DNA from: Poa pratensis | Lineage: Eukaryota > Streptophyta > Magnoliopsida > Poales > Poaceae | Direction of reading: 5' to 3' | Length of the DNA stretch: 64,000 nt | NCBI GenBank assembly: GCA_947311845.1 | Contig: CAMZMU010000040.1 | Location: 59,331,901-59,395,900, forward strand | Shown here: positions 43,154 to 54,863 of the stretch, one piece after another | Position numbering within the stretch: position 1 is the first letter of the stretch | How the letters are laid out: every line of letters begins with the position of its first letter | The notes under the pieces: generated by a model | What the model was told of the DNA's origin: nothing | What the model saw: only the letters and a program-made list of their open reading frames with translations | Databases searched by the model: none | Position numbers and translations under genes: made by a program

Positions 43154-44752
43154 TGATACGTCTCAAACGTATCTATAATTTTTGATGTTCCATGCTTGTT
43201 TTATACCAATTGCTACATGTTTTGCATCTACTTTATATCACTTTTATATATTTTTGGGACTAACCTATTAACAAGATGCCGAAGTGCCAGTTCCTGTTTT
43301 CTGCTGTTTTTGTATTCCAGAAAAGCTAGTCTGGAAATATTCTCGGAATTGGACGAAACTACACGGGGGTGCCTATTTTTCCAGAACACACCTGACGGAG
43401 CGAAGGAGCAGCAGAGGAGGGCCACCAGGGCCCCACATGACACGAGGGCACGGTTCCCCCCTCTGCCGCGCCCTGGGGTGGTGTGGGCCCCTCGGAGGTC
43501 CGCAGTCGCCGCCCTTTCGCCTACTTATTCCCCCCGACGCGAAAACCCTAAGTACCAGAGCAAATATCCACGAAAAGATCCAGAGACGCCGCCGTCGTCA
43601 ACCCTAGCTCGGGAGGGTTCAGAACCTCTTCCCGGCACCCAGCCGGAGAGGGGAATCGTCACCGGAGGCTTCTACATCGCCATGCCTGCCTCCGGAGTGA
43701 TGCGTGAGTAGTTCATCCTTGGACTACGGGTCCATAGCAGTAGCTAGATGGTTGTCTCTCCACTTTGTGCCATCATGTTTAGATCTTGTGAGCTGCCCTA
43801 CATGATCAAGATCATATTATTGTAATGCTACATGTTGTGTTTGCTGGGATCCGATGAATATTGAATATTATGTCAAGTTGATTATCAATCTATCTTATAT
43901 GTTATTTAAGATCTTGCATGCTTTCCGTTACTCGTAGATGCTTTGGCCAAGTAGATGCTTGTAACTCCAAGAGATAGTATTTATGCTAGATAGTGGGTTC
44001 ATGTCTCCGTTTAACCTGGGACAGTGACAGAAAGTTCTAAGGTTGTGGATGTGTTGTTGCCACTAGGGATAACCTAACGATGCTATGTCCACGGGCATAT
44101 GTGTTTGTTTACATTACGCACTTTACTTAATGCAATTATCCGTTGCTTGCAACTTAATACCAACGGGGGACTCGGATGACAACCCGGCGGTGGATTATTA
44201 GTCATAGATGTTGTTGGATAACGATCTATGTATTATGTCGTAATGCCCAATTAAATATCATAGTAGTCAACATGTCATGTATATGCATTGTCATGCGCTC
44301 ACTATTCGTCAATTGCCCAGCTGTAATTTGTTCACCCAACATGTTAGTTATCTTTTATGGAGAGACACCACTAGTGAACTGTGGACCCCGGTCCATTCTT
44401 TTACACTGATTAAACAACCACAAACTGCAAACTGTTCCTTTTTCATTCTCTGCAATTTAATACTCATTTTCCACACCATACGTTTAATCCTTTGTTTTCA
44501 GCAAGCCAGTGAGATTGACAACCTCACTGTTTCGTTGGGGCAAAGTAGTTTGATTGTGTTGTGTGCAGATTCCACGTAAACAGTCCAGACTCCCTGCGAC
44601 AGCTATTTTTCTGGCGCCGTTGACAACCTTCAGAAGAGTTGCTGCTCCTACTGGTTCGATAACCTTGGTTTCTTTCTGAGGGAAAACTTGCTGCTGACTA
44701 CATCATACCTTCCTCTTGGGGTCTCCCAACGAACGTGTGTTTCACATCATCA
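43154..44752 (+). mobile_element. Solo LTR, TGATACGT type
   Basis: Starts TGATACGTCTCAAACG, ends CATCATCA, 1599 bp. Target duplication GCAAG at 43149-43153 and 44753-44757. It is a diverged relative of the LTRs at 12817 and 17928. Confidence 0.88.
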
Positions 44753-44818
44753 GCAAGCGACGATACCATCGCCTCAGTTTCCCCCTCCTCGCGGCGTTCA
44801 CCGCAGGAGGGGAAGCCG

Positions 44819-47800
44819 TGTAACATCCCAAAAATATTAATCAGTATTATTATTCCAAAAATGAGAGCCAACAAAAACTTTTGCTTAATTATATGTGTTG
44901 ATCTCATATTGTTGCTTGTGTTGTTTAGTTCTTGCTAAATGTGTGTTGCTTGCTCTAAAGAAAAACATGAAGAAAAGAAGAGGAATAAAATGAAAGTTGA
45001 AACAAAAAAATAATGTGACAAGTGTCACATGAAATTCTCCAAGTGAGAAGTTGTTTTCCTTCAAAATAAAAATCAGTGGAGTGGTAATGTAAACACTCCC
45101 ATTTTATCCTTACTACTTTTCTCTCTCAACTCATATTTTGAACTAGTTTTAAAATTCTAAAGTAAATCAAATTGAAATAAAACAAAATTCCATAATTAAA
45201 ACCCTATGAACAAAAATGATTCAAAACATTTTATTTTGAAATGCCAAATTTTGTGGAGCTACTACATGCTATGTGGAAGCCTCACAAATATTTGTGAATT
45301 TTTCTAAATTGTTTAAGTACCCCAAATAAATTCCAGAAAATGCTGCTGGAAATGAAAAGAAGTAAAAGAAGCAGAGAAGGACCTAGTTGTAAATGGAAAA
45401 AAGAGTCCAGGGGGCGTTCTGCAATTATGCCGTCGTCTCCTACCCCTAGCTCCCCGTCACCGTCGCCGTGTCGCCATGGTCGTCGTCGCCGCTCCCAGGC
45501 CCCCCAGGGCCCCCTTGCTCGCGTTCGTCCACGCTCGTTGCCTCTGCACCCTCTGCTCGCGCTCGAGCACCTCTCTCGCCCCAACGCGACCCCTGTCCCC
45601 CGTTCCTCGCCGTGGAGAGAACGGACGGCGCCGGCCAAATTCGCCCCACCCGCTGCACCTCGACACGCACCCGTTGCCATGGCTGCTCCCAGCTCGCTCC
45701 CGAACCCCCCAGACCCCTCTTCCTTGCGCTGCTTGCACGCGTCGCCGAGGAATCGGGAAATCTCCCGCCGGAGGCGCCATGGACGCTGTCCATGCGCTCC
45801 GTCCACGATACGCCGGCCCTGCCCTATTTAACCACCCCACGCCTCACCACAGACACCACACCGCACCACACCCACTCCACTCCCCTCTGTGCCCCGCCAG
45901 GAGGGCGTGCACGCTGCCTGCGACCTCGCCGTGTCCGAGGTAGAAGGCGACCGTGGCCACGCCGTTGGGCTGCCCCATTTCCTTCCCAAACCCCTGCACC
46001 GTGTTGCTTTCTCTCCCCGCACTCACCCAAGCCCTTTTTGCCATCTTATTCGTGCACAGATGCGCCGTGAAGCCTCGCCGGAGTTGCTGCCCGTGGCCGT
46101 GGAAGATCGAGAGCTCGCCGCCGACGAACCAGCCCACCCCAGCAAGTGCAACTCAGCCAGGAGCTTCCCACATGTCGCCGCCGTCGATCTGCATCATCCC
46201 CGCGACCTCCCGAGCCCTCTAGGTGAGAGATCCTTCCACCTCGCCGTCGCCGGCGCGGCAGCGCCGCCGATTTTAGGTCGCCGCCGATGCCTTTGATCGT
46301 GGGCCGTTGGATCTCGATCCAACGGACGCGTACCGCTTCGGTTAAAAGAAAGAGAGAGAGACTGACGGGCGGGCCCCGCTCGTCAGGATTTTATTAATTT
46401 CCACCCGCGCACTGTGTCGCTGACATGTAGGCCCCACCTGTCATAGCTTTCAACATTATCCAGAGAACAATTAAATTCGAATTTAAACTTCTCTGTTAAA
46501 GTCAGTACTGGATCCAACTTTGAAATTCAATATCTTGAGATTTGGAAATCCAAATAAATCAAACTCAATTGTTCTGGAAAGCTTATGAAATTGTTTAACC
46601 AACCCAAGTGGTCTCATGTCATTTAATTAAATAGATAAAAAGTATTATTAAAAATACTACAGAAGGTTTAAATTCTAAACTTGTTTGTTTCTGATACTCT
46701 GTTAGTCTAATTAATTCCAAACCAATTTTCCTAGCTTAGTAATGCCATGTATTAGCTTCCCTAATTTTGGTAGAATTATTTGTGTATTATTAATTGTTTA
46801 GTATTAAGTTGAAGTTTAAACACCCTTCTGCACTCAAACATTTAAATATGTTTAATGGTTAACCCAAATGAATTAGGACCAATTTTTTAGGTCACATTTA
46901 AATATGTTTAATGGTTAACCCAAATGAATTAGGACCAATTTTTTTGGTCACATTTATATGTTTAGTTAACCCAAAAGGATTTAATTTTAGGATCAACAGA
47001 ACTTAATTGGTAGCTAAAACTTGATTATTAAGTTACTGGATTCAAACATTTGTGTAGGGAGTTTGGTAACCCCAATTGATCCAAATCAAATTGTGTTGTC
47101 TTCTACACATCAGTAGCTTTCATAGAAATTTAGTTTGTATTTTTGTGACCAACAGAACTCAAGTTGTGCAATTAAACATGTTCCACAAGTTTCTGCCATA
47201 ATTTTGAACATAAATAAATGATGTTTAATTCAATTATTTTGAAACCAAATTGTATGGTTTGATGTGTGCAGTAGCTATTTGTGATGTTTATGATTGATAT
47301 GTTGTGATGCTTGCTTGAGTAGTTTAGTAATTGTTTGCATTGCTTGTTTGACGTTTAGACGAGAACGTTGCCGAAGTCTACGAGGAGGGGGAATACCTTG
47401 ACAGCAAGCACAAGAACCGAGAACTTTGCCGAGCAAGGCAAGCTACTTCACTGAGCTTGCATTTACATACATCTATTTTGTCACATGAGTTATTCAAAAG
47501 TATCAATGATTTTGAAAACCTTTTACAAGTACATGAAAACTATTTTGCCACCTATGTAGAAGTATAAGATAGTTGATATAAAATTATAGGATGGGAAAAT
47601 AAATGTTGTTTACTCAAAACTCCTTTGAAATACTTGTGTGGTTATGGAATACCGAGATGTCGGTGTTGAAGTGGAGAAATGGAAAATGGGAATGTTTATG
47701 AAAAATGCACAGTGTCCTAGTACTATGACAACCAATCTTAATCTGTGCGACCACATTTACCCCCATATGGGAACGGGGCTTAGTCATATAATTTGCTCTT

Positions 47801-48888
47801 ATTAGTATGGGATACCTCATCGACGGAGATGACTCCGTTATGCATGAGGGGATGGTTTGGAGAACTCCCCTGACCTGGGTCCTCGCTCAAACTCTATGGA
47901 AAGATAAGGAGGAGGATTGAAGACTTCATCAATGTGGTCGCCGGGAAAAACATATGAGTCCTCACACTTAGGGTTGCCGACGGGGACCGGACTGAGTGTT
48001 GGTGGGAATTATCATATGGGTAGGATCCTATACTAGCATGAGCAAAGGAGAGGCTAGGGTCGGTGGCTCAACTTCGCATACACCTTGTATGGCGGGACGT
48101 GGCTGACACGATGAGTTACCGGATGGATGTGGGATAAAAGCGTGCTACCTCTGCAGAGGGTCAAAACTATTCGAATAGCCGAGTCCTCGGATATGGACAA
48201 TTGGGAGGCTGTCCTAAGATCATGTGCAAGTTTTGGAAAAGCTTTTAAGTTTAAAAGAAACTGAAATGGTGATGGTGTGACACAACTATACCAAATGGAG
48301 TGGTATGAGTTGTTGGAATAAATGGACCATGGTGAGCCATGGTCAGGAAAAGGAGGGTTTTGGAGAAACAAATGAGATGGTGACTTCTTTTAAAAGATAG
48401 TTATAAAACTCTTCTTACCTTTTTCAATAAAGATATAGAGATGTTTTAAAAAATAAAAGTTGTAAGTTAAAATAAAACTAGTGCATACTCATGTTGGGGT
48501 AGTTTGCGAGTACATTCAAATGTACTCATATTGGTTTCGTCCCTGGCTATTGTCCTAGCCAGACTACGAGGAGGAGCACTACGCCGAGCAGGAGTATGGC
48601 GACTTCTACGAACTAAGGATCTCCACAAGTCAGCTGCCTGTCGGGTCGTCATCGTTAGAATATGATGTCTACTACGCCGTAGCTTCCGCTGATATTTTGG
48701 TTTGGCCCATGAAGGCACCTATGTAAGACTTGGTCTAAATGACCATTTATGTAAGACTTTTTATTCGGTATTGTAATGGATGTAAACTTTGGTATCCAAT
48801 TCGGATTATGTGCAACGACAGACTGATCACGGGATCGTTGTGTTAAGCATAATCGGGTATTTCGGACAGCTAGTCCGGGGTCCCCACA
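44819..48888 (+). repeat. 5' LTR of the chromovirus
   Basis: TGTAACATCCC to CCCCACA, 4070 bp. TATTTAA at 45825-45831 is a possible promoter. A 56-bp tandem duplication (46839-46894, 46895-46950) is absent from the 3' LTR. GC-rich open frames at 45340-46296 are LTR sequence and not genes. Confidence 0.93.
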
Positions 48889-48892
48889 GACT

Positions 48893-48904
48893 TGGTATCA
48901 GAGC
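48893..48904 (+). other. Primer binding site, initiator tRNA-Met
   Basis: TGGTATCAGAGC, the standard plant Met-i PBS, four bases after the LTR. Confidence 0.85.
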
Positions 48905-49190
48905 CATCCTGACTTTAGGAAACCTTAGTTAGCATGGTCGTTAGACAAATGTTACAAAAAGATTAATTTCTAAAAGAAAGGAGTGAAGTATTTTCGAAAA
49001 CTGCTTATCTCCAATCCTCTTACTTATGCAAAAATTTATTCACTAAACATTACAATTTCCTTTGTATCCTTAAAATTTTGCAGACTTGTCATCTCATTAA
49101 ACTTAAAATTCTGCTTATTGTTACCTCACTAAATTAAAATTTTGTACACTTATCATCTCACTAACTTAAAATTTTGCTTAAAAATTGTAG

Positions 49191-50048
49191 ATGGCACTCC
49201 ATTGGACCGAGTTCGTTCAGCTTGAGAAGGATAGCAAGCTGACGTTTGAGAGGGACTTGTTCGAGTTGAGCAAGCTGTTAGGTCGCCCCGCTCCAGAGTT
49301 TGAGGGAGCTCAGATTGACGTTCACGGTGTCGGAAGGCTGAGCTGGCTCATCAAGTCGTCAGTTCGCAGGAACATCAAGTCTCCCAGTTCCAGGACACTC
49401 GTCTTCACCACCAAGGAGGCCACCTGGGTTGACGGTCTCTGTACTGCACACAGAGGATGCTAGCCCGACTTTGTGAGGAGCACAAGGCGGAGTTGGCAGA
49501 TTCCCGTTTCCGGTTCTACGGGAGGCGCAACTGCGACGGACACCCTACTCCTTCCCCTTGCCACCCGATGTTTGGGAGCTACATCATGGACATGGAGATC
49601 TTACTTCAGTGCACTCAGGATGATCTGATGCGCACTAGGATTCAGCTTCACTTTGACCGCGAGTCGCTCGTTGAGCTTCGCGAGAACGAGGAGAAGCTGA
49701 TGGAGGAGAAGGTCGCTCTTCTCAGGAAGAGGGCCCAGCTGAGGAGACTATCGTGAAGCTCCGCAAGAAGGTGGCGGAGCAGGACGAGCTGATTGAGGAT
49801 CTAGAGCACCATACTGACGAGATGGAGGAGGAGGGCGAGGATCTCCGCAAGGAGAACAACGCTTTCCTCAGTGACGATGATGACTTCGTGGAGGAGATGG
49901 ATTGTGAGGAGGAGATGATGAGGAGGAGTTAGTTGACGAGGAGGAGGAGCCACTCGAGGCAGTTCTCGAGGACGAGGAGGAGGATCCCGAGGAGCCACCC
50001 TACCAGTCAGATGCTGACGTGTTAGAGCTGGAGGTTCCACCTCAGTAG
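49191..50048 (+). pseudogene. Extra ORF upstream of gag in the chromovirus (acidic coiled coil)
   Basis: ATG 49191 begins MALHWTEFVQLEKDSKLTFE. The protein text continues through three further frames (breaks near 49455, 49752 and 49920) to a stop at 50046-50048, about 285 residues in all. Blocks: a globular N-part with a WTEF start and SRTLVFTTKEATWVDGL, a Cys/His-containing middle (MARLCEEHKAELADSRFRFY), a coiled coil (ELRENEEKLMEEKVALLRKR) and a very acidic end (EEEEPLEAVLEDEEEDPEEP). I recognise no known domain. It lies before gag, so it is not part of the usual Gag-Pol. Confidence 0.55.
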
Positions 50049-50353
50049 GCGAGTGACTTGATCACTACCGCAGGATTAGGTTGACCCCTATCGCTAGTCG
50101 AGTCGAAGTAGTGGTTCTTTTGGAAACCAGATGTATCTTAGATGTAAGGTGATGTTGTAAGCTTGATGTTGTAAGCTTGATGTTGTTGTGAACTCCTTGA
50201 TGTGATGTTTGTGAAATATAAGTATGTTTGTCTTGTTAGATCTGTGTGAAATATTTTCATATAATCCTTAAAATTAATCAACCACTTGAGAAATCGTCTT
50301 TTCCCTTAGTCGAACTTTTCTTGCCTTGCCTCTTATACCCGGTGTGCTTCAGG

Positions 50354-50504
50354 ATGCCGCCCCGTCGTGCGGAAGGAGGATCAGCACCACCACCACCGGA
50401 CCCAACCCCCGCCCAACTTCTCGCGCTTATCATGGAGGAACGTGAAAATGCCCGGCAGGAGCGCCAGGCTCATCTCTGCCCTACAACAACTCGCAGCCGC
50501 TTAT

Positions 50505-50543
<39 letters not shown>

Positions 50544-51420
50544 GTGGTAATGGCAATGGCGATGGAACCAGCGATCCACCTTAGGCGATTTCCAGAAAAC
50601 CAACCCACCCACCTACTCCAAGGGACTTCACCCACTGGAAGCCGATGATTGGCTTCGCACCATCGACAACAATCTGGAAGTTGCTGCTGTGGGAGAAAAT
50701 GAGAAAGTGCTGTATGCAACCCACTATCTCGCTGGACCTGCAAGAGCTTGGTGGGAAACTACCAAGGCTCTCCAGCAAGCTGGTCATGTATCAACTGGGC
50801 TGAGTTCCAGGAGAAGTTCCGCAAGAAGCACATTCCCAGGACTTATTGAGAGGAAGAAGGATGAATTCCGCAAGCTGAGGCAGGGAAGTAAGATGTGGTC
50901 GGTTATCTGGATGAGTTTACCGACTTATCTCGGTATGCTCCTGATGACACCGACAAAGAAGAGAAGAAGATGGAGCGTTTCATGAGTGGACTTCATGATG
51001 AACTGCAGTGTGCTCTGGTTATCCATGACTTCCGTGATCTGGAGTCACTTGTGGACAAAGCCATCCAGCTGGAGACCAAGCGCAAGTCTATGTATGAAGG
51101 TCGCAAGAGGAGGATGAATGCTCAGGAAGGTTCGAGCAGCCAGAAACCTCGTATCTTTCAGCAAACACCAGGCCTGCCTATCGTCCACCCAAGCTCCACG
51201 CCCCAATTCCCTAACCGCCCAAACAACTTCAACCGCCCCAATGACAATAACCGTCCCAGAGGAAACTTCAACAACTTCAACCCCAATGCCAATGTTGTCT
51301 GCTTTGAATGTGGCAACAAAGGTCACTACTCCAGAATGCCCCAATCCTAAGAGGAATGTTCAGCGCCCCAATGCACCGAACAATGGTCAAGGCCGCAATG
51401 GAAATGGTAATGGCAAGAAT
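50354..51420 (+). pseudogene. Gag of the chromovirus, frameshifted
   Basis: ATG 50354 starts MPPRRAEGGSAPPPPDPTPA. A CAA repeat encodes an Asn run near 50505-50540. Gag text continues in other frames: LEADDWLRTIDNNLEVAAVG, YLAGPARAWWETTKALQQAG, and GYLDEFTDLSRYAPDD with MSGLHDELQCALVIHDF. A CCHC knuckle begins CFECGNKGHYSR (51298 on) and loses frame before its last Cys. Gag packages RNA. Breaks near 50580, 50790, 50895 and 51335. Confidence 0.8.
50505..50540 (+). repeat. CAA trinucleotide repeat in gag
   Basis: Twelve or so uninterrupted CAA units, reading as Asn or Thr/Gln depending on frame. Such tracts are prone to length change. Confidence 0.9.
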
Positions 51421-51780
51421 GCCGCACCCCGCGGAAATGCTGCTGTTGTCAAGGGCCGTCTGCACCACATCAATGCTGAAGAAGCTCAGGAGGCGCCAGA
51501 TGTTGTGCTGGGTACGTTCCTTGTCAACTCAGTACCTGCAACTGTTCTGTTTGATTCTGGTGCAACCCATTCATTTGTTACCGAGGAGTTTGTCGCTAAG
51601 GGAGGATTAGTAGAAGGCTTCCTAAATAAAACCCTGAGTATACAAATTCCTGGCTCCACCATAGAAACCAAGAGATTTTGTCCAAATACTGCCATTGAGA
51701 TTTCAGGCGAAAAATTTGCAGCCGACCTAATTATTCTAGGAACCCAGGGCATAGATGTTATACTGGTATGAATTGGCTAG
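51421..51780 (+). pseudogene. Aspartic protease of the chromovirus
   Basis: LGTFLVNSVPATVLFDSGAT with the DSGATHSFV active site (about 51555), then ISGEKFAADLIILGTQGIDV. The frame ends at 51771, where one base of a G pair is missing just before the NWLAKYHG block. Confidence 0.8.
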
Positions 51781-52914
51781 CCAAGTACCATGGTCGAATA
51801 GACTGTGCCAGAAGAGCTGTATCCGTCACCACCGACAAAGAAGTAGAAGTGGAGTATGTGTCTGAAACCAATCACTCCCAACCAGGCTGCCATGAGAGCA
51901 TAGCTCGACCCGCCCTAGATGAGATCCGTGTTGTTCACCTGTTCAAGGATGTTTTCCCAGAAGAATTGCCTGGTATGCCGCCAGACCGGGATATTGAGTT
52001 CATAATTGAGCTTATCCCAGGACATCCCCCATATCCCAAAGCCTTATCGGATGAATCCGGAAGAACTAGTTGAATTGAAGAAGCAGTTGGCTGATATGCT
52101 CAGCAAAGGTCTTGTTCGTCCAAGCGCTTCACCTGGGGATCACCCATTATTTTTGTGGACAAGAGAGACGGTACCACACGCCTGTGTGTGGATTATCGCA
52201 AGCTGAATGACGTGACCATTAAAAACAAGTACCCTCTTCCCAAGATCGAGGATCTGTTCGATCAAATGAACGGAGCCCGAGTCTTTTCAAGATCGATCTT
52301 CGGACAGGTTACCATCAGTTGAAGATCCGAGAGAAGATATTCCCAAGACCGCCTTCACCACCCGTTACGGTTTGTTTGAATACACCGTGATGTCCTTTGG
52401 TCTGACCAATGCCCCAGCCTATTTCATGAATCTCATGAACAAGATTTTCATGGAGTACCTCGACAAGTTCGTGGTAGTTTTCCTTGATGACATCCTTATT
52501 TATTCCAAGACCGAAGAAGAGCATGCTGAACACCTGCGTCTAGTTTTGGAGACCCTCCGAGAGCACCAGCTGTATGCCAAGCTTAGCAAGTGTGAGTTTT
52601 GGCTCAGTAAAGTGGCATTTCTCGGACATGTTGTATCTGCCGGAGGAATTTCTGTTGACCCGAGAAGATCCAAGCCATTGTTGACTGGTTATCCCCAACC
52701 AGTGTGACTGAAATCCGAAGCTTTCTCGGACTGCCGGTTATTACCGCAAGTTCGTTGAAGGATTTTCCAGTATAGCCAAACCCATGACCCAACTGTTGAA
52801 GAAGGACAAGAAATTTGAATGGACTCAGAAGTGTGAAGATAGTTTCCAAGAATTGAAGAAGAGACTAACCTCAGCCCCAATTTTGATTATGCCAGACGTC
52901 ACCAGAGTTTCGAC
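51781..52914 (+). pseudogene. Reverse transcriptase of the chromovirus, frameshifted
   Basis: RT text lies in several frames: [39 protein letters not shown], the [10 protein letters not shown] and [11 protein letters not shown] blocks, [17 protein letters not shown] and the catalytic FLDD at 52480-52491 (frame 52372-52707). All RT motifs are present but split by at least six one-base deficits (near 52131, 52290, 52333, 52665, 52733 and 52905). Confidence 0.82.
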
Positions 52915-53151
52915 GTGTATTGCGATGCATCACGCCTCGGACTTGGTTGCGTTCTGATGCAAGAAGGCAAAGTTGTGTCGTACCTGTCCCGGCAGTTGCG
53001 ACCGCATGAAGAGAATTACCCAACCCATGACTTGGAGTTAGCTGCTGTTGTTCTTGCTCTCAAAACGTGGCGTCCCTATCTTGCGGGACATCGCTGCGAG
53101 GTCTATACAGATCACAAAAGCTTGAAGTATATTTTCACCCAGAAAGATTGA
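52915..53151 (+). pseudogene. RNase H of the chromovirus, N-terminal part
   Basis: [20 protein letters not shown], then [20 protein letters not shown] and [11 protein letters not shown]. The active acids D, E and D are visible. The frame ends at 53151 after loss of one T; the rest is in the following frame. Confidence 0.82.
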
Positions 53152-53153
53152 AC

Positions 53154-54455
53154 CTGCGACAGAGGAGATGGATGGAATTAATCAAGGATTATGATATTGG
53201 AATCCATTATCACCCTGGAAAGGCTAATGTAGTTGCCGATGCCCTTAGTCGCAAACCTTGCACCCTGAATGCCCTGATCCAAGCCGAACAGCCAGCCTTG
53301 TTCAAAGAGTTCGAAGACTTTGGACTAGAACTTGTTAGCCATGGTTATCTCGCCAATTTAGAGTTAACCCCAACCCTGATGGATCAAATCAAAGAAGCCC
53401 AAAAGGATCATGAAAGCATTGAAGGAATTAGGAAGAAGATTTCCCTCGGCAAAGCACCCGGTTTTACCGAAGATGCTGAAGGAGTGCTGAAATTCAATGA
53501 CCGTATCTGTGTGCCCAATGTCACGGAACTTAAGGAGTTAATCCTAAAGGAGGCCCATGAGACCCCTTATTCAATCCACCCCGGCGGAACCAAAATGTAC
53601 CAAGACCTTCGAGAAAGATTTTGGTGGCATGGAATGAAGCGAGAGATTGGTTCTTTCGTAGCCAAGTGTGATATCTGTCAGCGAGTCAAGGCTGAACATC
53701 AGCGGCCCGCTGGATTGCTTCAACCTTTGAAAATTCCCGAGTGGAAGTGGGATGAGATTGGAATGGATTTTATTACCGGACTTCCAAGATCCAACCGAGG
53801 CCATGATTCAATCTGGGTCATCGTTGATCGATTGACCAAGGTTGCTCATTTTATACCCGTCAAGACCACTCACAATGGAGCCCAGTTAGCAGACTTGTAT
53901 ATTTCCAGAATAGTAAGCCTGCATGGTGTGCCTAAGAAGATTGTATCTGATAGAGGCACGCAATTCACCTCAAGATTCTGGAAATCCCTTCATGAAGCCC
54001 TCGGAACCAAGTTAGCATTTAGCACAGCTTATCATCCCCAGACCGATGGCCAAACTGAGCGAGTGAACCAGATATTGGAGGACATGCTTCGCGCATGTGT
54101 TCTATCCTATGGTTCCAAGTGGGAAGATTGTCTTCCGTTTGCAGAGTTCTCGTACAACAATAGTTATCAGTCCAGTCTGCAAATGGCCCCTTTTGAAGCC
54201 CTTTACGGCAAGAAGTGTCGTACACCCCTGAATTGGTCCGATACCGGAGAAGGCAAATTGTTTGGACCAGATACCCTCCGTGAAGCTGAAGAGCAAGTTC
54301 AGCTTATTCGTGAACGCCTCAAAACTGCCCAATCCCGTCAGAAGAGTTACGCTGACACCAAGCGCCGTGATCTCACTTTCAGTGTCGGAGATTATGTTTA
54401 TCTCCGAGTGACACCCCTAAAGGAATGCAGCGTTTCCATGTCAAAGGAAAATTAG
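53154..54455 (+). CDS. RNase H end and integrase of the chromovirus
   Basis: An open frame, technically open from 53067. It starts with [20 protein letters not shown] and the RNase H end ([10 protein letters not shown]). The integrase zinc region follows ([32 protein letters not shown]), then the DDE core: [30 protein letters not shown] and [19 protein letters not shown]. It ends in the GPY-type region ([16 protein letters not shown]), where the frame is lost near 54420 in a G run. This is the longest uninterrupted stretch of the element. Confidence 0.88.
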   Translation: MRQRRWMELIKDYDIGIHYHPGKANVVADALSRKPCTLNALIQAEQPALFKEFEDFGLELVSHGYLANLELTPTLMDQIKEAQKDHESIEGIRKKISLGKAPGFTEDAEGVLKFNDRICVPNVTELKELILKEAHETPYSIHPGGTKMYQDLRERFWWHGMKREIGSFVAKCDICQRVKAEHQRPAGLLQPLKIPEWKWDEIGMDFITGLPRSNRGHDSIWVIVDRLTKVAHFIPVKTTHNGAQLADLYISRIVSLHGVPKKIVSDRGTQFTSRFWKSLHEALGTKLAFSTAYHPQTDGQTERVNQILEDMLRACVLSYGSKWEDCLPFAEFSYNNSYQSSLQMAPFEALYGKKCRTPLNWSDTGEGKLFGPDTLREAEEQVQLIRERLKTAQSRQKSYADTKRRDLTFSVGDYVYLRVTPLKECSVSMSKEN

Positions 54456-54824
54456 CGCCAAGGTATATTGGACCCTTCAAGATCATTGCTCGTCGAGGAG
54501 AAGTATCCTATCAGCTGGAATTGCCCCGGAGTTAGGAGATTATCATGATGTCTTCCACATTTCCTTGCTCCGGAAGTGTCTTGAAGTTCCTGACCACCTG
54601 ATGTTTTCAAAAACATCGACCACCGCTCCATCGACCTGAACCAAGACCTGACTTATCGTGAGAGACCCCTCAAAATTCTCGAAGAAGATGTTCGTGTTAC
54701 CCGAAGACGTGCGATCAAGTTTTACAAAGTCCAGTGGACTAACCACTCTGAAGAAGAAGCAACTTGGGAACGCGAAGATTATCTTCGAAGCGAATTTCCA
54801 GACCTCTTTAGTACCCAGGCCTAG
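54456..54824 (+). pseudogene. Integrase tail and chromodomain of the chromovirus
   Basis: The tail [20 protein letters not shown] and the HISLLRKCLEVPDH block are followed by a chromodomain-like module: LKILEEDVRVTRRRAIKFYK, then VQWTNHSEEEATWEREDYLR. It stops after FSTQA near 54824. Breaks lie near 54525 (C run) and 54600 (C run). Chromodomains steer integration to marked chromatin. Confidence 0.82.
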
Positions 54825-54850
54825 CAAATCTCGGGACGAGATTTATTCTA

Positions 54851-54862
54851 AGGGGGGAAGGA
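54851..54862 (+). other. Polypurine tract of the chromovirus
   Basis: AGGGGGGAAGGA, one base before the 3' LTR. Confidence 0.8.
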
Positions 54863-54863
54863 T

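Noticed and set aside
45282..46296. Open frames up to 200 codons near 45300-46300 and again at 55380-56330
   Set aside because: They are LTR sequence of the chromovirus, Pro/Arg-rich in all frames, and duplicated only because LTRs are.
47614..48371. Minus-strand frames repeated at 57603-58416
   Set aside because: Again paired LTR positions, no domain.
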